A DNA stretch of 64,000 bases, taken from NCBI RefSeq assembly GCF_042433955.1, contig NZ_JBHLUH010000060.1:186001-250000 (forward strand). Direction: 5' to 3'. The translations under genes were made by a program, and so were the position numbers. The stretch's first letter is position 1. Each line of letters starts with the position of its first letter. This DNA is from Phytohabitans kaempferiae. GTDB taxonomy: Bacteria; Actinomycetota; Actinomycetes; Mycobacteriales; Micromonosporaceae. The notes under the pieces were generated by a model. The model was not told the origin of the DNA. It was given only the letters and a program-made list of their open reading frames with translations, and made no database searches. Positions 57,866-64,000 of this stretch are shown here, piece by piece.

Positions 57866-58828
57866 ATGCGTCTGAAAGGCATGCTCCCGGTCGCCGTCAC
57901 CGCAGCGCTGTTGTTGAGCGCCTGCGGCGATGACGCCTCAACCGCCACGGTCCCCGAAGGGGGGACCATCAAGGTCGGCATCGAGGCCCCGTGGGACCTC
58001 GCCTACGTGCCGACGTCGCTGGCTATCGACAAGATGAAGGCCAAGGGCTACACGCTGGAAGCGGTGCAGTTCTCCGAGCCCGACGCGATGGCTCAGGCGT
58101 TGCAGTCCGGCCAGATCGACGTCGCTACCAACAGTGCCGGCCAAGTGCTATCAGCCATCGACGCCGGGCTGCCGGTCAAGGCGTTCCTCGGCCTCACCGA
58201 TCCCACCTTCGTCATGGTCGCCAAAGCGGAGCTGTCCACCTGCGCCTCCCTGAATGGCAAGAGGGTCGCCGTGCAGGGACAGGCGGACTTCATCGCGGCC
58301 TCCACCGCACAGTGGTTGGCCAAGAACTGCCCTGGCACCAAGCCGGACATCGTGGTAATCCCAGGATCCGAGAACCGGGCCGCCGCCCTGCTGGCCGGCC
58401 AGATCGACGCCTCAGGCCTGCACATCTTGCGCTTCCGGCAACTGCAGAAGGAGCAGCCGGGCAAGTTCGTCGCGATCGACGGCTTCGGCGCGCCGGAGAA
58501 GGTCACGTCCGGATGGTTCTACGCCAAGACCGAGTGGCTGGACAACAACAAGGATCTCGTCAAGACCTTCGTCGACGCGTACAGCGAGACCGTGGACGAC
58601 ATCTATGCCAACCCGGAGAGCATCCAGGATCGCGCTGTCCAGCTCATCCCGGACGTCGACCCGACCCTGCTGCGTGAGGTCGTCGGTGAGTGGGCCGAGC
58701 TGAAGGCGTGGCCAGCCAAGGAAGGCGTGCAGCGGGACGTCTTCGACGCGACGCTCACCTTCTACAAGGGATTCACCACCTACAAGAACGTCAGCGGCTA
58801 CGAGCAGAGCATCTATCCGCCCAGCTGA
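57866..58828 (+). CDS. THI5/NMT1-type ABC substrate-binding lipoprotein
   Basis: A 320-residue receptor. Signal peptide MRLKGMLPVAVTAALLLSAC ends at the lipobox cysteine. Family features: GIEAPWDLAYVPTSLAIDKM, VQFSEPDAMAQALQSGQIDV and KRVAVQGQADFIAASTAQWL. Members bind nitrate, sulfonates, thiamine precursors such as HMP, or aromatic carboxylates. The ATG at 57866 opens the signal peptide; the frame is open to 57761 without conservation. Operon with two permeases and an ATPase. Confidence 0.9.
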   Translation: MRLKGMLPVAVTAALLLSACGDDASTATVPEGGTIKVGIEAPWDLAYVPTSLAIDKMKAKGYTLEAVQFSEPDAMAQALQSGQIDVATNSAGQVLSAIDAGLPVKAFLGLTDPTFVMVAKAELSTCASLNGKRVAVQGQADFIAASTAQWLAKNCPGTKPDIVVIPGSENRAAALLAGQIDASGLHILRFRQLQKEQPGKFVAIDGFGAPEKVTSGWFYAKTEWLDNNKDLVKTFVDAYSETVDDIYANPESIQDRAVQLIPDVDPTLLREVVGEWAELKAWPAKEGVQRDVFDATLTFYKGFTTYKNVSGYEQSIYPPS

Positions 58829-58874
58829 CGTACGAACGGACAGTGACCGGCCAGCGGACAACGAAGGGACGACC

Positions 58875-59666
58875 GTGCGAAACGGACCATTGGCGGTCCC
58901 ACCTGCCGCCCGCACCCAGTCAATGGGCAGGGTCGCGCTGCGGTTGGGCTTCCTCGCCATCGTGCTGGCCGTCTGGCAGATCGGTGGCGACGACTCGACC
59001 CGGCTCGGGCTACCCACCCTTACTCGCACGCTGTCCTCGGCCTTGGACCTGACGACGACAGGTGAGTTACCCCGCGGCCTGGCGCAGAGCAATCTGGCCA
59101 TGGTCGCGGGCTACCTGCTGGCCCTGCTGGTCGCGGTGCCGCTCGGGCTGGCGATGGGAAGCCTCGGCTGGGTCGGCCGACTCACCCGCCCGTACCTGGT
59201 CGCCCTCATCGCCATTCCGATGATCGCGATCCTCCCCCTCATCCAGGCAATCTTCGGCCTCGGACTGGGCTCCCGGATCGTCGTGGTGTTTCTGTTCGCG
59301 TTCGTCTACATCGCACTCAACGCCGAGGTCGGCGCCCGCACCGTACCCCCGCAGCTGCGGGAGATGGCACACAGCTTTGGCGCCAGCCGGAGCCAGGTGC
59401 TACGCACCGTGGTCCTGCCGCACGCGTTTCCGGTGATCATGGCGGGGGCCCGGCTCGGCCTGGGCCGCGCCATCACCGGCATGGTCCTGGCGGAGCTGTT
59501 CCTCGTCAGCTCCGGCATCGGCAGCGTGCTGTCGTTCTACCGGACCCGCTTCGACAGCGGAGCCGTCTTCGCCATCATCCTCGCCCTAGTACTTGAGGGA
59601 GTCGTCATCATGGCCCTTGCACGCATGCTGGAGCGCCGCCTCGTCCGGCATGGAGACGGCCGGTGA
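58875..59666 (+). CDS. ABC transporter permease (SsuC/ThiX type), first of two
   Basis: A 263-residue membrane protein with six hydrophobic segments starting at about 20-37, and a coupling loop QLREMAHSFGASRSQVLRTVVLPHAFP typical of the nitrate/sulfonate/thiamine-precursor permeases. GTG start 46 bp after the binding-protein gene. Stop overlaps the ATPase start by 4 bp (GTGA). Paired with a second, different permease downstream, so the channel is probably a heterodimer. Confidence 0.9.
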   Translation: MRNGPLAVPPAARTQSMGRVALRLGFLAIVLAVWQIGGDDSTRLGLPTLTRTLSSALDLTTTGELPRGLAQSNLAMVAGYLLALLVAVPLGLAMGSLGWVGRLTRPYLVALIAIPMIAILPLIQAIFGLGLGSRIVVVFLFAFVYIALNAEVGARTVPPQLREMAHSFGASRSQVLRTVVLPHAFPVIMAGARLGLGRAITGMVLAELFLVSSGIGSVLSFYRTRFDSGAVFAIILALVLEGVVIMALARMLERRLVRHGDGR

Positions 59667-60457
59667 GCGGCGGGACGGCCATCGAGCTGCGCGGCGTCGG
59701 CAAGCTCTACCACGACGAAACCTCCGGCCGGCAGGTCCACGCGCTGTCCGAGGTGGACCTGACGGTACGCACCGGTGAGTTCGTGTCGCTGATCGGCCCC
59801 AGTGGCTGCGGCAAGACGACCCTGCTGAAGATCCTGGACGGGTTGCTGCCCCACGATCAGGGCGAGGTACTGATCAACGGAGCCCGTTCGACCGGCCCGG
59901 GTCCGGAGCGCGCCATGGTCTTCCAGTCCTTCGCGCTGCTGCCGTGGCTGAATGTCTACGACAACATCGCCTTCGGGCTGAGGATACGCGGTGTCACCGG
60001 CAAGCAGGCCGAGGCGACGGTGCGCCACTACATGGACATGGTGGGCCTGCGCGGGTTCGCCGACAGCTACCCGGCCCAGCTCTCCGGTGGCATGCAGCAG
60101 CGGGTGGGTATCGCCCGCGCGCTCGCCGTCAACCCCGCGATCCTGCTCATGGACGAACCGTTCGGCTCGCTCGACGCGCAGACCCGCAACCTGCTGCAGG
60201 TCGACCTGGAACGGATCTACGAAGCCGACAACAAGACGGTCGTCTTCGTCACCCATGCCATGGACGAGGCTGTCTTCCTGTCCGACCGCATCGTCATCAT
60301 GAGTCCACGGCCGGGTCGCATCCACGAGCTCATCGACGTGGACCTGCCCCGCCCGCGCAACGACGAGACCCGGCGCGACCCACGCTTCATCGAACTCTCC
60401 TCCTACGTGTGGGACACCCTGCGCGGGATGATCGTCCGGGAGCCGGCACGGCCATGA
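59663..60457 (+). CDS. ABC transporter ATP-binding protein (SsuB/TauB type)
   Basis: A 264-residue ATPase with GTG start. Walker A GPSGCGKT (about 48-55), Q-loop VFQSFALLPWLNVYDNI, signature QLSGGMQQR, Walker B ILLMDEPFGSLDAQTR, H-loop FVTHAMDEAV. This pattern is the nitrate/taurine/sulfonate ATPase group. Overlaps both permease genes by 4 bp. Confidence 0.93.
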   Translation: MSGGTAIELRGVGKLYHDETSGRQVHALSEVDLTVRTGEFVSLIGPSGCGKTTLLKILDGLLPHDQGEVLINGARSTGPGPERAMVFQSFALLPWLNVYDNIAFGLRIRGVTGKQAEATVRHYMDMVGLRGFADSYPAQLSGGMQQRVGIARALAVNPAILLMDEPFGSLDAQTRNLLQVDLERIYEADNKTVVFVTHAMDEAVFLSDRIVIMSPRPGRIHELIDVDLPRPRNDETRRDPRFIELSSYVWDTLRGMIVREPARP

Positions 60458-61266
60458 CGACCACCGCAGAGCAGACCGGCACCCGCCAGGACGCCGCGCC
60501 GGCCGCGCCCGCCGCGCCGCGCTGGCACGAGCACCTGCCGTCCATCGCCACCCTGCTCGGCCTCGCGGTCGTCTGGGAGATCGCCGGCCACACCCTCGAC
60601 TACGCCTACCTGCCGCCGCTCAGCGACGTCTTCGTCCGCCTGTGGGAGCTCGTACTCGACGGCACCATCCCCCGCGAACTTGGCGCGAGCCTCACCGCGC
60701 TGGCCGTCGGCATGCTGATCGCGGTGGTCGCCGGCGTCCTCATCGGCCTGCTCATGGGTGCGTTCCCCCTGGTCAGATACACGCTCGACGTGTACGTCGA
60801 CGCGGTGATGGTGGCGCCGGTGGTGGCGTTCGTACCACTGTTCATCCTGCTGTTCGGCCTGGGCTTCCAGACGCGGGTCGCCACAGTGGTCCTGTTCGCG
60901 ATCTGCCCGATCATCGTCAACACGGCCGCCGGTGTGCGCAGCGTCGACCGCAATCTGGTGACGATGGCCCGCTCGTTCCAGGCCACACCGGCACAGACGT
61001 TCTGGCAGGTTCAGCTCCCCATGGCGTGGGGACACGTCCAGGCCGGACTTCGCCTCGGCGTGGCCCGCGGCGTGGACGGCGTCATCACCGGTGAGGTGCT
61101 CATCGCGGTCGTCGGACTCGGGGGCCTGATCACCCGGTTCGGCGACGCGTTCAGCATGGACCGTCTCTACGCCGTCGTGTTCGTCATCGTCGCGCTCGTC
61201 GTGCTCTCCACGCGCCTGGTCGACCTCGCCGGCCGGCTGCTCGTGCGCGGACGGCACGAACGATAG
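60454..61266 (+). CDS. ABC transporter permease (SsuC/ThiX type), second of two
   Basis: A 270-residue permease. After a roughly 30-residue soluble Ala/Pro-rich start come about six membrane segments (first about 31-48). Coupling loop NLVTMARSFQATPAQTFWQVQLPMAW. It is only distantly similar to the first permease. ATGA overlap with the ATPase gene. Upstream in-frame sequence belongs to the antisense-like frame of the ATPase and is not used. Confidence 0.9.
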   Translation: MTTTAEQTGTRQDAAPAAPAAPRWHEHLPSIATLLGLAVVWEIAGHTLDYAYLPPLSDVFVRLWELVLDGTIPRELGASLTALAVGMLIAVVAGVLIGLLMGAFPLVRYTLDVYVDAVMVAPVVAFVPLFILLFGLGFQTRVATVVLFAICPIIVNTAAGVRSVDRNLVTMARSFQATPAQTFWQVQLPMAWGHVQAGLRLGVARGVDGVITGEVLIAVVGLGGLITRFGDAFSMDRLYAVVFVIVALVVLSTRLVDLAGRLLVRGRHER

Positions 61267-61310
61267 CCCGCAACCGACCACCTCTCCGTAACCCCACCGC
61301 AAGGAGAACG

Positions 61311-62774
61311 ATGAGTAGCCAGGACGAGGCTTTGAAGACGGTTGCCGGCTGGCTGGACGAGCACCGGACGTTGGGCACGTCGCTGTCCGACCGCATCTGG
61401 GAGCTGGCCGAGCCGGGCCTGTGCGAGCAACGATCCGCCGAAGCGCTGTGCGAAACGCTGGCGGACAACGGCTTCAGCGTCGAGACCGGTGTCGCGGGGA
61501 TGCCGACCGCCTTCGTCGCCCGATACGGCACCGGGTCGCCGACGATCGCGCTGATGTGTGAGTACGACGCCACGCCCGGCGAGTCCCAGCTTCCGGTGCC
61601 GTATCCCGCTCCCGTCTCCCCCATCGCGGCGGGCTTCACGGACCTGCACAACGGAATCGGCGCGGCCAGCGTCGCCGCCGCGGTCGCGGTGCGGCAGGCG
61701 ATGGCGGAGCACGGACTCCCCGGCTCGATCACGGTCTTCGGCACGCCCGCCGAGAAGCTCTGCGTCGGCAAGCCTTTCCTCGCCCGGGACGGTCACTTCG
61801 ACGGCCTGGACGCGGTAGTGGCCTGGCACCCCCGCCCGTACTCCACGGTGGAGTGGGACGACGGCCCCGGCTGCTACCAGGCGGAGGTCTACGACTTCGG
61901 GGGCACCAGCACATACGCCTCCAAGCCCTGGACCGGGGTCAGCGCACTGGACGCGCTCACCCTGATGAACGTGATCGTGCAGTTCCTGCGCGAACACATC
62001 CCGCCGGCGTACCGCGCCTCGGTGAACGAACTGGTCTCCTCCGGCGGGCAGCACCCGACCGCGCTGCCCAACCACGCCCAGGCGTGGTACGTGCACCGGT
62101 CGCTGACCCGGGAGGGCATCGACCACGTCGCCGCCGCGCTGGACCGGGCGGCCAGCAGCGCGGCCACCGCGCTGGGTGCCACTTACTCCCGGCGGGTCGT
62201 CGCCGCCACCCGGCCCTGGCTGCCGAACCACTCCCTCGCCCGAGCCGCGTACCGCGGCCTGGAGCGCGCCGGTGCGCCCGCGTTCCCCGCACCGATGCGC
62301 GACCTCGCGGCGCAGGTGCTGCAGCGGCTCGGCCGCACGGACATCGACCCGCCGTTCGACGAGACGCTCACCCCGCCGCAGTCCCGTATCACCCGGGAGT
62401 TCGCCGGTGGGGCCGACGACGTCACCGAGTTCTGCTGGCACGCGCCGACGGCCCGGATCTACGTCGCGTACGGCATCGCCGCGTCCGGCCTACCCAACTG
62501 GGCACAGGGCCTGTTCTCCGGGACACCGGTCGCGCACCAGACCGTGCACACCGCGGCCAAAGCCATCGCGTTGACCACAGTGGAGCTGCTGACAAGCCCC
62601 GAGGTGCTGGCCGAAGCCGCCGCCGAGTTCCAGGAGCGGGTCGCGCAGGCCGGTCCCATGCCACCGCTGCTTGACCCCGACACCCGCCCGCCGGTGGACC
62701 CGGGCAGCGCCCCGCCGTACGTGCGCGAACACCTCGTCGCCCAGATGGGTCGCGCGACGGAGGTGCCGGCATGA
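61311..62774 (+). CDS. M20/AbgB-like amidohydrolase with substituted metal site
   Basis: A 487-residue protein colinear with AbgB, the aminobenzoyl-glutamate hydrolase subunit: WLDEHRTLGTSLSDRIWELA, IALMCEYDATPG (aligned to LLGEYDAL), GSITVFGTPAEK, VAWHPRPYSTVEW and the C-terminal AHQTVHTAAKAIA. Key positions differ: HGCGHN of AbgB is FTDLHN here (Cys to Asp, first His lost), PGEEG is PAEKL (second Glu to Lys), and the AAHAA histidine is a threonine. So it may have unusual chemistry or only bind substrate. AAGGAG SD; 4-bp overlap with the ThDP enzyme gene. Confidence 0.8.
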   Translation: MSSQDEALKTVAGWLDEHRTLGTSLSDRIWELAEPGLCEQRSAEALCETLADNGFSVETGVAGMPTAFVARYGTGSPTIALMCEYDATPGESQLPVPYPAPVSPIAAGFTDLHNGIGAASVAAAVAVRQAMAEHGLPGSITVFGTPAEKLCVGKPFLARDGHFDGLDAVVAWHPRPYSTVEWDDGPGCYQAEVYDFGGTSTYASKPWTGVSALDALTLMNVIVQFLREHIPPAYRASVNELVSSGGQHPTALPNHAQAWYVHRSLTREGIDHVAAALDRAASSAATALGATYSRRVVAATRPWLPNHSLARAAYRGLERAGAPAFPAPMRDLAAQVLQRLGRTDIDPPFDETLTPPQSRITREFAGGADDVTEFCWHAPTARIYVAYGIAASGLPNWAQGLFSGTPVAHQTVHTAAKAIALTTVELLTSPEVLAEAAAEFQERVAQAGPMPPLLDPDTRPPVDPGSAPPYVREHLVAQMGRATEVPA

Positions 62775-64000
62775 GGATGACCGGAGGCGACGCGCTCGTC
62801 CGGCAGCTACGGCTCGAAGGTGTGACCACCATTTTCGGGGTGCCGGGTGTGCAGCTGGACCACGCGACTGACGCGCTTGCCAGGTTCGGTGAGATCCGGT
62901 ACGTCATGACCCGGCACGAGCAGGGCGCGGCGTACATGGCGGACGGATACGCCCGCAGTTCCGGCGAGGTCGGTGTCTGCATGGTGGTCCCCGGCCCGGG
63001 GCTGCTCAATGCCATGGCCGCGCTCGCCACGGCGTACTCCTGCTCGTCGCCGGTGCTGTGCATCAGCGGCCAGATCCCGTCCGACATGATCGGCCGCGGG
63101 TACGGGATCCTTCACGAGATTCCCGGCCAGTCCGACTTGCTGGGTTCGGTGACCAAGTGGCACCGGCTGGCGCGCCGGCCGGCCGACATTCCCGCGCTGG
63201 TCCACGAGGCGTTCCGCCAGCTGCGTGGCGGCCGGCCGCGCCCGGTGGCGCTGGAGATTCCGCCGGACGTGCTCGGGGCCAGCGACGACATCGAGCTGGT
63301 TACCGTGCCGGAGCCCGACGATCCGCGGGTCGTACCGGATCCGGCTCTGGTCCGGCGGGCGGCCGGCCTGCTCGCGCGGGCCGAACGGCCGGTGATTTAC
63401 ACCGGCTGGGGTGTGCAGAACGCCAACGCCGGCGAGGAGTTGCGCGCGGTCGCCGAAGCCGTTCCGGCACCGGTCGTGATGAGCCGCACCGGCCTCGGCT
63501 CGCTGCCGGACCGGCACCCGCTCGCCGCCTCTAAGCTCGCCGGCCGCCAGCTGATGCCGGATGCCGACGTGGTGCTCGCTGTGGGCAGCCGGTTCATGGG
63601 GTTTGGCGGTAAGCCGCTGCCCGTGGCGGCCGGGGCGGCGGTCATCCAGATCGACGCCGACCCGGCGAGCATGGGCCCGCCCCGCGCCCCGCGTGTGGCC
63701 CTCCACGGCGATGCCAAGCTCACCCTCGCGGCGCTGCACGCGGCATTGGGTGCGACCGGCCCGGACCGGTCCGGCCGCGACCGGGATGCGCTCGCCGCCG
63801 CCGTCACCCGCGCCCGTGGCTGGGCCGACGACCAGGTCCGGGAGGTCGAGCCGCAATACGGCTTCCTGCGGGCGATCCGGTCCGCGCTGCCCGACGACGG
63901 CATCCTGGTCAGCGAGCTGACCCAGGTCTCGTACCTGGTCCGGGTCGCCTTTCCCTTCCACCTGCCGCGCACCAACATCACCCCCGGGTACCAGGGGACG
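62771..64000 (+). CDS. Thiamine-diphosphate enzyme, acetolactate synthase-like, partial
   Basis: 410 codons are present and the gene runs off the window. The ThDP-activating glutamate is in MTRHEQGAAYMADGYAR (about 47-63), followed by MVVPGPGLLNAMAALATAYS, CISGQIPSDMIGRG and a central dFAD/ADP-like domain (RRAAGLLARAERPVIYTGWG, VVLAVGSRFMGF). The C-terminal ThDP domain with GDG...NN is outside. The fold includes acetolactate synthase, glyoxylate carboligase, sulfoacetaldehyde acetyltransferase and decarboxylases. Context points to a catabolic 2-oxo acid step. Confidence 0.88.
   Translation, partial: MRMTGGDALVRQLRLEGVTTIFGVPGVQLDHATDALARFGEIRYVMTRHEQGAAYMADGYARSSGEVGVCMVVPGPGLLNAMAALATAYSCSSPVLCISGQIPSDMIGRGYGILHEIPGQSDLLGSVTKWHRLARRPADIPALVHEAFRQLRGGRPRPVALEIPPDVLGASDDIELVTVPEPDDPRVVPDPALVRRAAGLLARAERPVIYTGWGVQNANAGEELRAVAEAVPAPVVMSRTGLGSLPDRHPLAASKLAGRQLMPDADVVLAVGSRFMGFGGKPLPVAAGAAVIQIDADPASMGPPRAPRVALHGDAKLTLAALHAALGATGPDRSGRDRDALAAAVTRARGWADDQVREVEPQYGFLRAIRSALPDDGILVSELTQVSYLVRVAFPFHLPRTNITPGYQGT

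Noticed and set aside
62771..64000. Specific call as glyoxylate carboligase or sulfoacetaldehyde acetyltransferase
   Set aside because: The C-terminal half is outside the window and the visible part does not separate the subfamilies.
1..64000. CRISPR arrays, tRNA and rRNA genes
   Set aside because: No regularly spaced repeats and no T-loop or anticodon-stem patterns were noticed on either strand by reading; a covariance-model search was not possible here.

Overview
The window is high-GC DNA of actinobacterial type. Genes are packed in long runs with 4-base ATGA or GTGA stop/start overlaps, GTG starts are common, GC3 is strong, and exported proteins carry lipobox or Tat signals. No rRNA, tRNA, phage module or CRISPR array was seen. 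It reads as an accessory catabolic region of a soil actinomycete: five uptake-plus-degradation clusters, each with its own transporter and/or regulator, separated by stretches of broken genes and transposase scars. The genus cannot be named from what is visible.

Region A (1-12340). A minus-strand run goes from a dipeptide/oligopeptide-type ABC transporter (lipoprotein, two permeases, two ATPases) through a NicX-like ring-cleavage dioxygenase, two GntR regulators, an amidohydrolase and two Asp/Glu-racemase-superfamily paralogues to a truncated DapA-family aldolase. A proline racemase/epimerase is divergent across a region with two copies of a 16-bp operator-like repeat. The likely job is uptake and breakdown of a small nitrogen-containing ring or cyclic amino acid.

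Region B (12341-31234). After two decayed genes come an Lrp regulator, two luciferase-like flavin monooxygenases and a divergent pair of SDR dehydrogenases. A 12-gene minus-strand run follows, read from its 5' end: aminotransferase, HyuA, HyuB, racemase, second dipeptide-type ABC transporter (5 genes), luciferase-like monooxygenase, SnoaL-like protein, M24 peptidase. An HpcH/HpaI aldolase is divergent from it. This looks like catabolism of a hydantoin or 5-oxoproline-like lactam.

Region C (31495-34372). An ISAs1 transposase scar is followed by a TetR regulator with a divergent SDR-like protein that has lost its catalytic tyrosine, sharing an 18-bp perfect palindrome. Beyond it lies about 1 kb of gene fragments from at least five unrelated families.

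Region D (34369-46784). A LacI-type regulator sits between two operons, and near-identical operators overlap or abut both promoters. The minus operon has a pyruvyltransferase-like protein, a sugar ABC importer and a GH29 alpha-L-fucosidase. The plus operon has a Tat-exported 650-aa protein of no recognised family, an FGGY kinase and an L-fucose isomerase-like enzyme. This is a self-contained locus for a fucose-like glycan.

Region E (46785-52866) is a scrap zone: chimeric remnants, an ISL3 scar, a broken MazG-like gene divergent from an intact nuclease-helicase (PD-(D/E)XK plus DUF2075-type SF1 helicase), and a C-terminal piece of a type I methyltransferase. It reads as a decaying defence island.

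Region F (52867-64000). Coupled dihydroorotase, carbamoyl-amidohydrolase and tandem-PRTase genes with IclR and Dabb proteins run on the minus strand. Divergent from them are a THI5/NMT1-type ABC importer, an M20 protein with a substituted metal site and a ThDP enzyme that runs off the window. This suggests catabolism of an orotate-like or other carbamoyl heterocycle.
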